Positions 1 to 8,049 of a stretch of DNA of 64,000 nt are shown one piece after another; position 1 is the stretch's first letter; every line of letters starts with the position of its first letter. The notes beneath the pieces are model-generated. The model was given only the letters and a program-made list of their open reading frames with translations. It was not told the DNA's origin and did no database searches. This stretch comes from Cyanobium sp. T1B-Tous. GTDB lineage: Bacteria > Cyanobacteriota > Cyanobacteriia > PCC-6307 > Cyanobiaceae. Location: assembly GCF_024345475.1 (NCBI RefSeq), contig NZ_JAGQBE010000003.1, positions 26,715 to 90,714 on the forward strand, in the 5' to 3' direction. The translations under genes were made by a program, and so were the position numbers.

Positions 1-702
1 TTCCTCACGCGGGAGGGGCAGAAGATGGGCAAATCCCTCGGCAACGTCCTCGATCCCGAGACGTTGCTGGAGCGCTGCGGCCGGGATGCGGTGCGTTGGT
101 ATCTGCTGCGGGATATCCCCTTCGGCGATGACGGTGATTTCCAACAGCAACGGTTCATCGATCTGGTCAACAACGACCTGGCCAACACGATCGGCAACCT
201 GCTCAATCGCACCTCGTCGATGGCCAGGCGCTGGTTTGCCGATGCCGTGCCGCCTGCCGGCAGCGCCATCCAGGCCGATCACCCCCTGGCGGTGGCTGCC
301 CTCACCGCTGGCCAGACGGTGTCTGAAGCCCTTGAGGCCCTCGACTTCCGAACCGCCGCCGAGGCCGCCTTGCAATTGGCCGTCAGTGCCAATGGCTTCC
401 TCAACGACCAGGCCCCATGGAAGCGGATGAAACAGGGGGGGGAGGAGGCGCAGGTGGCGTCTGATCTCTATGCGGTGCTGGAGGCCACCCGCTGGGTTGC
501 GGTGTTGTTGGCTCCGCTGGTGCCCGAACTCTCCGAGCGGATGCTGCTCCAGCTCGGCCAGCAACCGTTTGTCAGTGACCAGTGCTCGGGCCTGCCCTCT
601 GCCTGGCGGGACGCCCAACAGTGGGGTGGCCTGGCCCCGGGCCTCCCCTTGATCGAACCCCAGCCGGTGATGCAACGGCTTGAACTGGAGGCTCCCCTGT
701 GA
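1..702 (+). CDS. metG: Methionyl-tRNA synthetase, 3' part (partial)
   Basis: This class I aminoacyl-tRNA synthetase charges tRNA-Met in the cytoplasm. The frame is open from base 1, so the gene starts upstream of the window and only the last 233 residues are present. The KMSKS signature appears as KMGKS, followed by LGNVLDPE, which is typical of MetRS; the remainder is the helical anticodon-binding domain. No C-terminal tRNA-binding (EMAP-like) domain is visible before the stop. The stop TGA overlaps the GTG start of the lptC-like gene (GTGA), so the two are probably translationally coupled. Confidence 0.95.
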   Translation, partial: FLTREGQKMGKSLGNVLDPETLLERCGRDAVRWYLLRDIPFGDDGDFQQQRFIDLVNNDLANTIGNLLNRTSSMARRWFADAVPPAGSAIQADHPLAVAALTAGQTVSEALEALDFRTAAEAALQLAVSANGFLNDQAPWKRMKQGGEEAQVASDLYAVLEATRWVAVLLAPLVPELSERMLLQLGQQPFVSDQCSGLPSAWRDAQQWGGLAPGLPLIEPQPVMQRLELEAPL

Positions 703-1850
703 TTGGTCGGCTGCTGTTTGGTCTGACCCTGGTTCTGGCCCCGCAGCTCCTCGTGGGCTGCCGCGCCCCCGCCCCCAAGGAGGAAGCCGCCCAGCCGTTT
801 GTGTTCCGCTCGCTCAACCTGCGGCAGAAGGACCCGAGTGGGCGTCCCTTGTGGGAGCTCAGCAGTCCCGAGGCGCGTTACGACCTCGGCCGCCGTGTCG
901 CCCAGGCCAGGGACCTGCGGGGGGTGATCTATGCCAAGGGCACAGCCCTGTATCGGATCACGGCGACCAGCGGCACCGTCATCAACGACGGCGAGGTCGT
1001 GCAGCTGGAGGGGCCCACCCTGCTCCAGCGGATTGGTCCGAAGCCGTTGAGGGTGTCCGCGAGTCGGGTGCGTTGGTACCCCAAGCAGGAGCGTATGGAG
1101 ATCGACCGCCATCCCCGGGCCAGCCAGGGAGATTTGCGACTCACCGCCCAGCGGGCCCGCTTCTGGATCCAGCAGGACAAGTTGGAATTGTTGGGCCGTC
1201 CCGTGTTGGAGCGCACCGGTGCCAGCGGCATGACCCTCGCCCTCAGCTCCGCGGATTGGTTCCCTGGTACGGGCCAGCTGCTGGGTCGCGGTCCGGTTCG
1301 GGGTGAGCGCCGGCTGCCAGGCAACGGGCTCCAGACCCTCAGCTCACCAGGCCTGACCGGCAATTCCCTCTCCCAGATCATCGACCTGCAATCTCCGGTG
1401 CAACTGCTGGATCCAGGCCGCAAGGCCAGGCTCGATGCCCGCCAGACCCGGATCCAGCTCGCCGACGAACGCATCAGCAGCCCCCACCCCTTCACGGCCC
1501 GGCTCGATCAATCGCTGTTGACGGGCACCGGCTTCGAGGTCCTGGGTCCCATCCACACCTTGATCATTCCCCAGGCCTGTCGTCTCAACCAACCCACCGA
1601 TTCCCTCCGCGCCGACCGCTGCAGTTGGAACTGGCAGACCAATCAGGCGGAAGCCACAGGCAGCGTGGAATTGCGCCGCCAGGCCTTTCAACAGGTCACC
1701 AAGGCCCAACGGCTCACCGGCGTTGTCTCGAAACAGGGTCAAGCGGTGTTCAGCAGTCCGGGGAGTCGGGTTCAGACCCGGATGACCCTGCCTCCGGCCC
1801 GGAGCCGTCCCCAGAAGTCGGAGCGGAAAGCGCCTCCAATTTCCCTCTGA
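699..1850 (+). CDS. lptC: LptC-like LPS-export periplasmic protein
   Basis: The 383-residue product starts at a GTG overlapping the metG stop. It has an N-terminal hydrophobic segment ending in a lipobox-like LVGC (Cys about residue 21), so it may be a lipoprotein or a signal-anchored protein. The following region (VFRSLNLRQKD, then the ARYD segment) resembles cyanobacterial LptC, the periplasmic bridge that passes lipopolysaccharide from LptBFG to LptA. It is longer than proteobacterial LptC (about 190 residues), as is usual in cyanobacteria. Its partners lptF, lptB and lptA lie at 23.6-26 kb on the other strand. The 3' end overlaps the convergent CCB-like gene by about 100 bp. Confidence 0.8.
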   Translation: MIGRLLFGLTLVLAPQLLVGCRAPAPKEEAAQPFVFRSLNLRQKDPSGRPLWELSSPEARYDLGRRVAQARDLRGVIYAKGTALYRITATSGTVINDGEVVQLEGPTLLQRIGPKPLRVSASRVRWYPKQERMEIDRHPRASQGDLRLTAQRARFWIQQDKLELLGRPVLERTGASGMTLALSSADWFPGTGQLLGRGPVRGERRLPGNGLQTLSSPGLTGNSLSQIIDLQSPVQLLDPGRKARLDARQTRIQLADERISSPHPFTARLDQSLLTGTGFEVLGPIHTLIIPQACRLNQPTDSLRADRCSWNWQTNQAEATGSVELRRQAFQQVTKAQRLTGVVSKQGQAVFSSPGSRVQTRMTLPPARSRPQKSERKAPPISL

Positions 1851-2451
1851 TCCGCAGGGACCAGCCCTCCAGCCAGGTGAGATCACTGCGGCTAAAGCAG
1901 CGCGGCGACCACCCTCCCAGCACCACCAGACCATCGCGACCCAGGGGTTGGACCACGACAGCAGGTAAGCCAGGCAGGAGGGAGGCAAATTCCTCCCGGC
2001 CTGGGTAGAGGCGCAAATCCACCAGGGAAATGGCAGCCCCCTTGGACTGGGCCCGGTGACAGATCTCTCCGGGTCTGAATGTCCCCTCCGCGAGCAAACC
2101 ACGGCGCAGCAGACACCGGCCCTGCCAGCTCACCAGCACCACGGCGGCCGGACTGGCCGTGAGCAGCATCTGGCTGCCCCAGCCCAGCTCTTCCGCCAGA
2201 TCGTCCGGCAGCCCCTGGGCGATCACCAGGCCCTGCTCGCCGGACAACTCCACGCGGGCAGCCGTTTCCGGGATGGCGCGGGTCCAGAGCACCCCCACCA
2301 ACATCAGGCCTACCGCCAGAAAGCTCGCCAGCACAGCGGCCCGTTCCAGCGACGGATCGGTGCTGGCGGCGGTGGTCTGGTTCACAACCACCAGGCCCAG
2401 GGCGGCCACGCCTGACCAGAAACTGACCCTGGCGGGGATGGAGGCGGTCAT
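1750..2451 (-). CDS. CCB2/CCB4-like cofactor assembly of complex C subunit B
   Basis: The 233-residue protein has two N-terminal transmembrane helices (about residues 5-25 and 35-55) followed by a soluble domain. The arrangement and the motifs SGEQGLVI, LPGLPAVVVQPLG and the C-terminal RSDLTWLEGW stretch match the CCB2/CCB4 family. In Chlamydomonas, CCB factors attach heme ci to cytochrome b6 on the stromal side of the thylakoid. I chose the ATG at 2451; a TTG at 2493 would add 14 residues. The C-terminus is Ser/Gly/Pro-rich and lies antisense to the end of the lptC-like gene. The family call rests on recalled similarity and is moderately firm. Confidence 0.7.
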   Translation of the reverse strand: MTASIPARVSFWSGVAALGLVVVNQTTAASTDPSLERAAVLASFLAVGLMLVGVLWTRAIPETAARVELSGEQGLVIAQGLPDDLAEELGWGSQMLLTASPAAVVLVSWQGRCLLRRGLLAEGTFRPGEICHRAQSKGAAISLVDLRLYPGREEFASLLPGLPAVVVQPLGRDGLVVLGGWSPRCFSRSDLTWLEGWSLRIRGKLEALSAPTSGDGSGPEAGSSGSEPDSPDC

Positions 2452-2519
2452 GGCCGAAGAGCAGGAGGCGACAGCAGGGCCCGCAAGCGGCAAACTAGGG
2501 CCAAGCTTGGCCTGATCCG

Positions 2520-3215
2520 TTGCCGACTTCCCCTCGCGCGAGCCGTAGGACTCCAGTTCTGGCGCTGCTGGCCGTCCTGTGCTGCACCCTTAGCAGCTTG
2601 CTGTCTCCCGCCCCAGCCCTGGCGATCTCCGCGGCCGGTCTACCCGCCGCTGCTCCCCAGGAACGGGTGTTGGACACAGCCGATGTGCTCAGCAGGGCTG
2701 CCCGGGCCGAACTGGGTAAGACCCTGGACACCTTCGGTGCCGATCGGGTCGATGCCCACCTGGTGACGGTGAACCGGCTCGACTACGGCTTGACCCTGCC
2801 CCAGCTAGGAGCCGAGCTGCTCGAGCGCTGGGCCGACGCAGGAGCCGAACCCAACCAATTGCTGTTCCTGATCGACAGCCAGACCAACAGCGCTGCTGTG
2901 GTGGCAGCCCCTGCCCTCAGCGGCCAGCTGGATTCGAGCCTGCTGCGCAGCACGGCCCGCACCACCATGGCCCAGCCGATCCGCGATGGGGGGCGCTACC
3001 GCCAGGGCAGTTTGGATGCCATGACCCGGCTGCTCACCGTTCTCGAGGCTGGCGAAGATCCTGGTGAACCTGTCACCGCCGAGGTGGTCACCCAGCCCAC
3101 CAACATTCCGACCAAGGAAGAAACCGCCTCCAGCAACGCCTTCACCTGGGTGGTGGTCCTGTTGGTGCTGGGCACCCTCGTGCCCATGCTCACCTGGTGG
3201 GTTTTCTCACGCTGA
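2520..3215 (+). CDS. psb32: Photosystem II repair protein Psb32 (TPM domain)
   Basis: The 231-residue protein has a signal peptide (hydrophobic core about residues 13-35 ending near PALA), a TPM/DUF477 domain (about residues 45-175, with VLDTADVLS and LLFLIDSQ) and one C-terminal transmembrane helix (about 208-229). This is the layout of Psb32, a thylakoid protein known in Synechocystis to protect PSII from photodamage. The only suitable start is TTG at 2520. The gene ends 4 bp before pxcA, so the two are probably cotranscribed. Divergent from the CCB-like gene, with 68 bp between starts. Confidence 0.82.
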   Translation: MPTSPRASRRTPVLALLAVLCCTLSSLLSPAPALAISAAGLPAAAPQERVLDTADVLSRAARAELGKTLDTFGADRVDAHLVTVNRLDYGLTLPQLGAELLERWADAGAEPNQLLFLIDSQTNSAAVVAAPALSGQLDSSLLRSTARTTMAQPIRDGGRYRQGSLDAMTRLLTVLEAGEDPGEPVTAEVVTQPTNIPTKEETASSNAFTWVVVLLVLGTLVPMLTWWVFSR

Positions 3216-3219
3216 ACCG

Positions 3220-4365
3220 ATGGCACTCACCAATTGGATGGGCGCCTTCGGGCGAGCCCAGGCGCTCGATGTCAGCCATGACCTGGAGCGGGGATACGAA
3301 TCCGCCCTGCTGATCCAGAGCATCGAGCTCGAGCACTACAACGATCGCCCCGTTCGCCCCGAGCTGGATCTGCGGATCCCTCGCTCCGCCCAGGCCCAGT
3401 TGTTGCGCCGTTTCCGCGCTGCGCTGGAGATCTGCCGTCAAGCCATCGTCACCGTGGAGCCCCGCCGGGGTGAACTGGCCGGCCAGGAGATTCGCCAGTT
3501 CCAGCTGATTGAAAGCGTGGTGGCCCGCTACGGCGCCAAACGGGACCCACTGCCGGCCATCAGCCGATCTCCCGAGGTGTTGCCCCGCAGCCTGATTGGT
3601 GTTGTTGACCAGGTGCGAAGGCAGCTGGATCCGGAGGCCGAAGCCAATGTGGTTGCCGGTTTCCGCCGTCGGCGCGACTCCACCCTGGTGTCGCTGCGCA
3701 TCCTGTTGCTGTTGATTCTGGTGCCGGTCCTGGTTCAGCAGATCAGTCGCACCTATGTGGTGTCGCCGCTGGTGGATCGTTTTGCCCCAGACAACGCCTT
3801 CCTCACCTACCCCAAGCCCAAATTGGAGGAGAAGGCCGTTGAAAAACTGCGGGTCTTCCAGGCGGAGATCGAGTTCGATGCCCTGTTGCAGGGAAATCCC
3901 CTACCCAGCCGCGAAGAGTTGCAGGCCCAGCTCGCCAGCCGGGCCCAGGAACTCAAGGAGGAGGCCGATCTCGAAAGCACCCACGCCATCAAGAACGTCC
4001 TGGCCGACCTCGGCGGACTTCTGGGTTTCGTCTTGGTCTGTGTGTTTGGCCAGCGGGATCTTCAAGTGCTGCGCGGCTTCCTCGATGAACTGGTCTACGG
4101 CTTGAGCGACAGCGCCAAGGCCTTCGCGATCATTCTCTTTACGGACATCTTTGTCGGGTTTCACAGCCCCGAAGGCTGGACCGTTCTCCTCGATGGCGTG
4201 GCCCATCACTTGGGGCTTCCGGCTCGCGAGAACTTCATCATGTTGTTCATCGCCACCTTCCCGGTGGTTCTGGCCACCGTGTTCAAGTACTGGATCTTCC
4301 GTTATCTCAACCGGGTTTCTCCTTCCTCGGTGGCCACCTTGCACAACATGAACGGTGGGGGCTGA
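3220..4365 (+). CDS. pxcA: Proton extrusion protein PxcA (CemA family)
   Basis: The 381-residue inner-membrane protein belongs to the CemA/PxcA family, which supports light-induced proton extrusion and CO2 uptake in cyanobacteria and chloroplasts. The N-terminal half is soluble and charged. The C-terminal half carries about four hydrophobic segments, starting at SLRILLLLILVPVLVQQ and including LGFVLVCVFGQRD and the final IMLFIATFPVVLATVFKYW helix, all typical of CemA. The start is the ATG at 3220, directly after the psb32 stop. An in-frame extension back to 3064 lies antisense-free inside psb32 and is rejected. The 3' end overlaps cobU by 11 bp. Confidence 0.9.
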   Translation: MALTNWMGAFGRAQALDVSHDLERGYESALLIQSIELEHYNDRPVRPELDLRIPRSAQAQLLRRFRAALEICRQAIVTVEPRRGELAGQEIRQFQLIESVVARYGAKRDPLPAISRSPEVLPRSLIGVVDQVRRQLDPEAEANVVAGFRRRRDSTLVSLRILLLLILVPVLVQQISRTYVVSPLVDRFAPDNAFLTYPKPKLEEKAVEKLRVFQAEIEFDALLQGNPLPSREELQAQLASRAQELKEEADLESTHAIKNVLADLGGLLGFVLVCVFGQRDLQVLRGFLDELVYGLSDSAKAFAIILFTDIFVGFHSPEGWTVLLDGVAHHLGLPARENFIMLFIATFPVVLATVFKYWIFRYLNRVSPSSVATLHNMNGGG

Positions 4366-4915
4366 TTCGGGCCCAGGCCCCATCCTCGTGCTCGGGCCCG
4401 CCCGCAGTGGCAAAAGTCGCTGGGCCGAGCATCTGGCCCTCCAGTCCGGCCAACCGGTGGTGTACCTCGCGACCGGCCCCTCACCCACGGAAGACGATCC
4501 GTCCTGGTCCAGCCGGATCGCGGCCCATCAACGCCGGCGCCCCTCCAGTTGGCGCACCCTGGAGGTGGGAGCCGATCTGGCTGCCTCCCTCCACGATCTT
4601 CAACCTCCTGGCCTCGCGCTGGTGGACTCCCTCGGCACCTGGGTGGCTGGCGGGCTCGACCTGGATGCGGGGGTTTGGGTGGAGCGTTGTGCGGCGTTAA
4701 CGGACGCGCTGCGCCAGTGCGCCGTGCCCGTGGTGCTCGTGAGCGAGCAGACCGGCTGGGGCGTGGTCCCCCCCACGGCCATCGGGGGGCTGTTCCGTGA
4801 CCGTCTGGGTGCCCTGGAGCAGCAGCTGGAGCCCCTCTGCTCCGGTCTCTGGCTGGTGGTGGCGGGTCGCGCCCTGGATCTGAGGGTCTGCAGCGTGCCC
4901 GTCCCCGCTGGTTAA
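4355..4915 (+). CDS. cobU: Adenosylcobinamide kinase / cobinamide-phosphate guanylyltransferase
   Basis: This 186-residue bifunctional enzyme phosphorylates adenosylcobinamide and transfers GMP to it in the nucleotide-loop assembly of (pseudo)cobalamin. The Walker A motif is GPARSGKS (about residues 14-21), with the following VVYLATG and WRTLE segments and a late VLVSEQTGWGVVP motif, all characteristic of CobU/CobP. The GTG start lies inside the end of pxcA, suggesting translational coupling. trmL follows 22 bp downstream. No riboswitch is seen here, in contrast to the hupE-cobW operon at 11 kb. Confidence 0.92.
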   Translation: MGADSGPGPILVLGPARSGKSRWAEHLALQSGQPVVYLATGPSPTEDDPSWSSRIAAHQRRRPSSWRTLEVGADLAASLHDLQPPGLALVDSLGTWVAGGLDLDAGVWVERCAALTDALRQCAVPVVLVSEQTGWGVVPPTAIGGLFRDRLGALEQQLEPLCSGLWLVVAGRALDLRVCSVPVPAG

Positions 4916-4937
4916 GCGGCCAGGTAACGGATTGACC

Positions 4938-5447
4938 ATGCCACGGATCGTTCTCTACCAACCCCAGATTCCGCCCAATACGGGCAACGTGGCCCGCACC
5001 TGCGCGGCCACCGGCACCGATCTGCACCTGATCGACCCCCTCGGCTTTCAGATCGACGACCGCCAACTCCGCCGGGCTGGATTGGACTACTGGCCCCTGG
5101 TGGCCTTGGAGCGTCACGCCAGTTGGTCAGCTTTTGCTGATCGTCGCCATACCCTCGGTGGACGCCTGATCGCCCTGAGCAGCCACGCCGATCAGGCCTA
5201 CACCACTTGGCGCTTTGCGCCCGACGATTGGCTCCTCTTCGGGCGTGAGACCGATGGTCTGCCAGGGGATGTGATGGATCAGGCGGATGCCGCGATCACG
5301 ATCCCCATGCCCCGTGCGGCTCGTGGTGGCCAGCCTGGCGTGCGCAGCCTCAATCTCTCGGTTGCCGTGGGCGTGGTGCTGTTTGAGGCGCTGCGTCAAC
5401 AGGATCTCCTGACTTCAGCGGGATCGACTGGTACCACTGGCCTCTAG
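4938..5447 (+). CDS. trmL: tRNA (cytidine(34)-2'-O)-methyltransferase TrmL
   Basis: The 169-residue SPOUT-family methyltransferase modifies the wobble base of tRNA-Leu isoacceptors. The diagnostic features are the N-terminal IVLYQPQIPPNTGNVAR, the knot motif LLFGRETDGLP and the C-terminal RSLNLSVAVGVVLFE. The length is typical for TrmL. The ATG at 4938 is preferred over the in-frame TTG at 4932. It is the last gene of the psb32-pxcA-cobU-trmL run. Confidence 0.93.
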   Translation: MPRIVLYQPQIPPNTGNVARTCAATGTDLHLIDPLGFQIDDRQLRRAGLDYWPLVALERHASWSAFADRRHTLGGRLIALSSHADQAYTTWRFAPDDWLLFGRETDGLPGDVMDQADAAITIPMPRAARGGQPGVRSLNLSVAVGVVLFEALRQQDLLTSAGSTGTTGL

Positions 5448-5452
5448 ACAGA

Positions 5453-5491
5453 TGGGCCAGTGCGGGTGTAGCAGCCAGCACTTGTGGCCCA
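5453..5491 (+). other. Imperfect stem-loop between trmL and the M23 peptidase gene
   Basis: The arms TGGGCC/GGCCCA and AGTGC/GCACT pair around a loop of about 15 nt, with a 3-nt bulge on the 3' side. There is no T-run after it, so it is not a standard intrinsic terminator. It could be a 3'-end stabiliser or part of the leader of the downstream gene. It is about 77 bp upstream of the proposed peptidase start. Confidence 0.35.
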
Positions 5492-5567
5492 GGGTTCCGT
5501 CCGCTACTCTCTGGCCGGCTCGGGGATGTTGGCTTCTCCACGAGCTTTGTCCGATGGGAAGAACTGC

Positions 5568-6590
5568 ATGAAGCCTTTGCTCACCAGTCTGCGAATTCTG
5601 ATTCCCTGCGCCGTGGCCGTGCCGGCCGTGGTTGTGGCTCTCTCCCCCGCTGACCTCGACAAGGCTTCCGTCGACACCCTCATTGCAGCCCTGCCTGCCC
5701 CCAGTGCGGATCGCATCTGGGTCAAGGTTCGTCAACCGATCACCGTTGAAGACCTCTCCACCAGCCTCCAGCTCGATGAGGAGCGGCTGGCCAAGCTCAA
5801 CGACGTCAACGAAGACCACCGCTTCCGCCAAGGCGACTGGCTGGTGGTGCCCAGCCTCAAGACCCGCCAGATCAAACATCTCGCGGCCATTGACACCAGC
5901 GAGCTCCGCCGTACCCCCCCTCTGCAGTCCCTACCTCCCGTGGAGGACCGGGCGGTGGTTCGCTTCGGCGACACCGTCGTCAAGATCGCCCAGCGCTACG
6001 GCCTGACCCTGCAGGAGCTCCTCCAGCTCAATCCCGGCCTCGAAACCGCCCGGCTGGTGGTTGGCAGTCAGGTTCGTCTGGCCCAGTCGGCTCCTGGCCG
6101 GACCCGCATGGTGCTGGGCCTCAAGCCCTCCACCAGCGGCGGGGTGAGCTGGCCGGAGCTGCCGGGCTTCGGCGAGCTCACCAAGCCCTTTGAGGGGCCC
6201 ACCTCCTCCCAGGGCTGGATCTGGCCCACCCGGGGCGTGTTCAGCTCGGGCTACGGCTGGCGTTGGGGGCGCATGCACAAGGGCATTGATGTGGCCAACA
6301 ACGTCGGCACCCCCATCGTGGCGGCCAAGAGCGGTCGGGTGGTCTTCTCCGGATGGCACGACGGCGGTTATGGCTACCTGGTCACGCTCGCCCACCCGGA
6401 TGGCAGCCGCTCGCTCTACGCCCATAACAGCCGTCTGATGGTGCGCGTTGGCCAGGAAGTGGAACAGGGATCCCTGATTTCGCACATGGGGAGCACCGGT
6501 CGCAGCACAGGCCCGCACCTCCACTTCGAGATCCATCCCCCAGCTTCAGGTGCGGCCAACCCGCTCCAGTTCCTGCCACCCAGGGCCTGA
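5568..6590 (+). CDS. LysM-repeat M23 family metallopeptidase (murein hydrolase)
   Basis: The 340-residue secreted protein has an N-terminal hydrophobic signal or anchor (about residues 5-24), two LysM-type peptidoglycan-binding repeats (about 45-100 and 125-175, e.g. GDTVVKIAQRYGLTLQELLQLNPGL) and a C-terminal M23/LytM domain. The zinc-binding and catalytic residues are visible: the His and Asp of HKGIDVANNVGTP and the HxH of HLHFEIH. It probably cleaves peptide cross-links of peptidoglycan during growth or division, or acts as an EnvC/NlpD-type activator. I chose the ATG at 5568 because it places the signal peptide at the N-terminus; an upstream TTG/ATG extension is less likely. Confidence 0.88.
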   Translation: MKPLLTSLRILIPCAVAVPAVVVALSPADLDKASVDTLIAALPAPSADRIWVKVRQPITVEDLSTSLQLDEERLAKLNDVNEDHRFRQGDWLVVPSLKTRQIKHLAAIDTSELRRTPPLQSLPPVEDRAVVRFGDTVVKIAQRYGLTLQELLQLNPGLETARLVVGSQVRLAQSAPGRTRMVLGLKPSTSGGVSWPELPGFGELTKPFEGPTSSQGWIWPTRGVFSSGYGWRWGRMHKGIDVANNVGTPIVAAKSGRVVFSGWHDGGYGYLVTLAHPDGSRSLYAHNSRLMVRVGQEVEQGSLISHMGSTGRSTGPHLHFEIHPPASGAANPLQFLPPRA

Positions 6591-6607
6591 TAAAGTCAGG
6601 TCACCGC

Positions 6608-6681
6608 GGCTCGGTAGCTCAGCTGGTTAGAGCGTGGGATTCATAACCCCAAGGTCGGGAGTTCAAGTCTCCCCCGAGCCA
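6608..6681 (+). tRNA. tRNA-Met (CAU), elongator type
   Basis: A 74-nt cloverleaf is readable: acceptor GGCTCGG pairs with CCGAGCC, the D-arm is GCTCAGCTGGTTAGAGC, the anticodon loop is TTCATAA (anticodon CAT), and the T-arm contains GTTCAAGTC. The G1-C72 pair and GGCT start resemble elongator Met rather than initiator tRNA, which has a mismatch at 1-72. A lysidine-modified Ile2 tRNA also reads CAU and cannot be fully excluded. The 3' CCA is not encoded (the gene ends in A followed by TTG). The anticodon stem closes with an A-C mismatch (31-39). Confidence 0.92.
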
Positions 6682-6691
6682 TTGTCGTGCG

Positions 6692-6718
6692 GACGGTCCT
6701 AGGGCCGTCTTTTTTTTG
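6692..6718 (+). terminator. Intrinsic terminator after tRNA-Met
   Basis: GACGGTCC pairs with GGGCCGTC (one G-T pair) around a very short loop and is followed by a run of eight T residues. The position, just after the tRNA, fits transcription termination of the tRNA gene and perhaps of the upstream peptidase gene. Confidence 0.85.
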
Positions 6719-6777
6719 GCTTCATCCCCTTGCGTGGGGGACACCAGCCGGCAACGCCCAGCAGAGCGGGCCAGGGA

Positions 6778-7152
6778 TCAGCGCAACTCCACCGCGTTCA
6801 GGCGTTCGCGAAAGCTGGCTGATCCCGCATCGTCATCGCCTGGCCCCTCGTGTCCGTTGGCCCAGGTTGGCTCCTGCACGGGCAGGGGCGCTGGGGAGGG
6901 CACGGGCACGGCCACCGAGCTCGAGCCCGAGGCCGAGGCTGTGCTGCCGCCACCCCTGCGTCCGCGTCCGTAGCCCTGGGAGCGGCCTTCGATCGCACGG
7001 ATCAGGGCCTTGCTGCGGTTGACCTCCCCAATGCTTTGGCCTTCCTTCGGCCGGACCAGGGGGTTGGCCTTCAGTTCAGAGCGCAGTTGGTTGAGCAGCC
7101 GAAAATGGCCGGTGGTGTTGTATTTGCGCAGCACGCTCGGCTCCCAGGCCAT
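6778..7152 (-). CDS. Conserved cyanobacterial hypothetical protein, Gly/Arg-rich linker
   Basis: The 124-residue protein begins MAWEPSVLRKYNTTGHFRLL, a compact helical N-terminal region (about residues 1-50, with LRSELKANPL) that I recognise as recurring in cyanobacterial hypothetical proteins. It is followed by a Gly/Arg stretch (GYGRGRRGGG, about residues 60-70) and a low-complexity Ser/Ala/Pro tail. No catalytic motif or membrane segment is visible. The RG-rich part could bind nucleic acid, which is inference only. The ATG at 7152 is chosen; a 5' extension to 7206 reads as non-conserved sequence. The function is unknown. Confidence 0.65.
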   Translation of the reverse strand: MAWEPSVLRKYNTTGHFRLLNQLRSELKANPLVRPKEGQSIGEVNRSKALIRAIEGRSQGYGRGRRGGGSTASASGSSSVAVPVPSPAPLPVQEPTWANGHEGPGDDDAGSASFRERLNAVELR

Positions 7153-7403
7153 GGACAGCGATCTCGTTGGGGGGTCGTCTGTCCAGCCTATGGCCACGGG
7201 CCCCAACCGGCTGTGATAAATTGTTGGAGAGTCAACTGGAAGTCGTTCCGACTTTGGACTGAACGTCCACTAGGGGCTGGCCCCGAGTCTGGTCAGAGCA
7301 CGGCCTCTCCATGGTCCCCAGGTGTGCCCTGGGGCCCGTTGGTGCGTCCGAGCTGAGGGCCCCTTCCCGTTGCATCCACGCCCTGTTCTTCACCCCCTCC
7401 AGC

Positions 7404-7994
7404 ATGTCCCGGCTCGTTGGCCTGCAGGCTCCTGACTTCACCGCCACCGCCGTGGTGGACCAGGAGTTCAAGGAGATCACGCTCTCCCACTACCGCGGCA
7501 AGTACGTGGTGCTGTTTTTCTACCCGCTCGACTTCACCTTCGTCTGCCCCACGGAGATCACCGCCTTCTCCGACCGCTACGGCGATTTCTCGAGCCGCAA
7601 CTGTGAAGTGCTGGGCGTCTCGGTGGACAGTCAGTTCAGCCACCTGGCGTGGGTTCAGACCGAGCGTAAAAACGGCGGCCTCGGTGACATCGCCTACCCG
7701 CTCGTCGCTGACCTGAAGAAGGACATCGCCCGCGCCTATGAGGTGCTCGATGAGGACGCTGGTGTCGCCCTGCGCGGTCTGTTCATCATCGACCCCGATG
7801 GGGTGATCATGCAGAGCACCATCAACAACCTGCCGGTGGGTCGCAGCGTGGAGGAGACCCTGCGTCTGCTGCAGGCCTTCCAGCACATCCGCAACAACCC
7901 TGATGAGGTCTGCCCGGCCAACTGGACCCCCGGCGACAAGACCATGAACCCCGACCCCGTCAAGAGCAAGGAGTTCTTCGCCGCCGTCAACTGA
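7404..7994 (+). CDS. 2-Cys peroxiredoxin
   Basis: The 196-residue thioredoxin-fold peroxidase reduces H2O2 and alkyl hydroperoxides, using thioredoxin as reductant, and protects the photosynthetic cytosol. The peroxidatic Cys lies in FTFVCPTEI and the resolving Cys in the C-terminal EVCPANW, which makes it a typical 2-Cys (AhpC/Prx1) type. The C-terminal extension after the resolving Cys is the region that governs overoxidation sensitivity in this family. The ATG at 7404 gives the standard [12 protein letters not shown] start. A monocistronic unit closed by the terminator at 8020-8044. Confidence 0.95.
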   Translation: MSRLVGLQAPDFTATAVVDQEFKEITLSHYRGKYVVLFFYPLDFTFVCPTEITAFSDRYGDFSSRNCEVLGVSVDSQFSHLAWVQTERKNGGLGDIAYPLVADLKKDIARAYEVLDEDAGVALRGLFIIDPDGVIMQSTINNLPVGRSVEETLRLLQAFQHIRNNPDEVCPANWTPGDKTMNPDPVKSKEFFAAVN

Positions 7995-8019
7995 GATTCA
8001 GCCCAGACGGTGCTGAGCA

Positions 8020-8044
8020 GGGGCCCACGAGGGCCCCTTTTTTT
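8020..8044. terminator. Strong bidirectional-looking terminator between peroxiredoxin and purQ
   Basis: GGGGCCC and GGGCCCC form a perfect 7-bp GC hairpin with a 4-nt loop, followed by a run of seven T residues on the plus strand. It terminates the peroxiredoxin transcript. It lies 6 bp beyond the convergent purQ stop, but no matching T-run exists on the minus side. Confidence 0.88.
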
Positions 8045-8049
8045 GCGGA

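Noticed and set aside
6608..6718. tRNA-Met as an integration site for a mobile element
   Set aside because: No integrase or foreign-looking sequence lies near it; both flanks are core genes, and the recombinase at 62.7 kb is far away.
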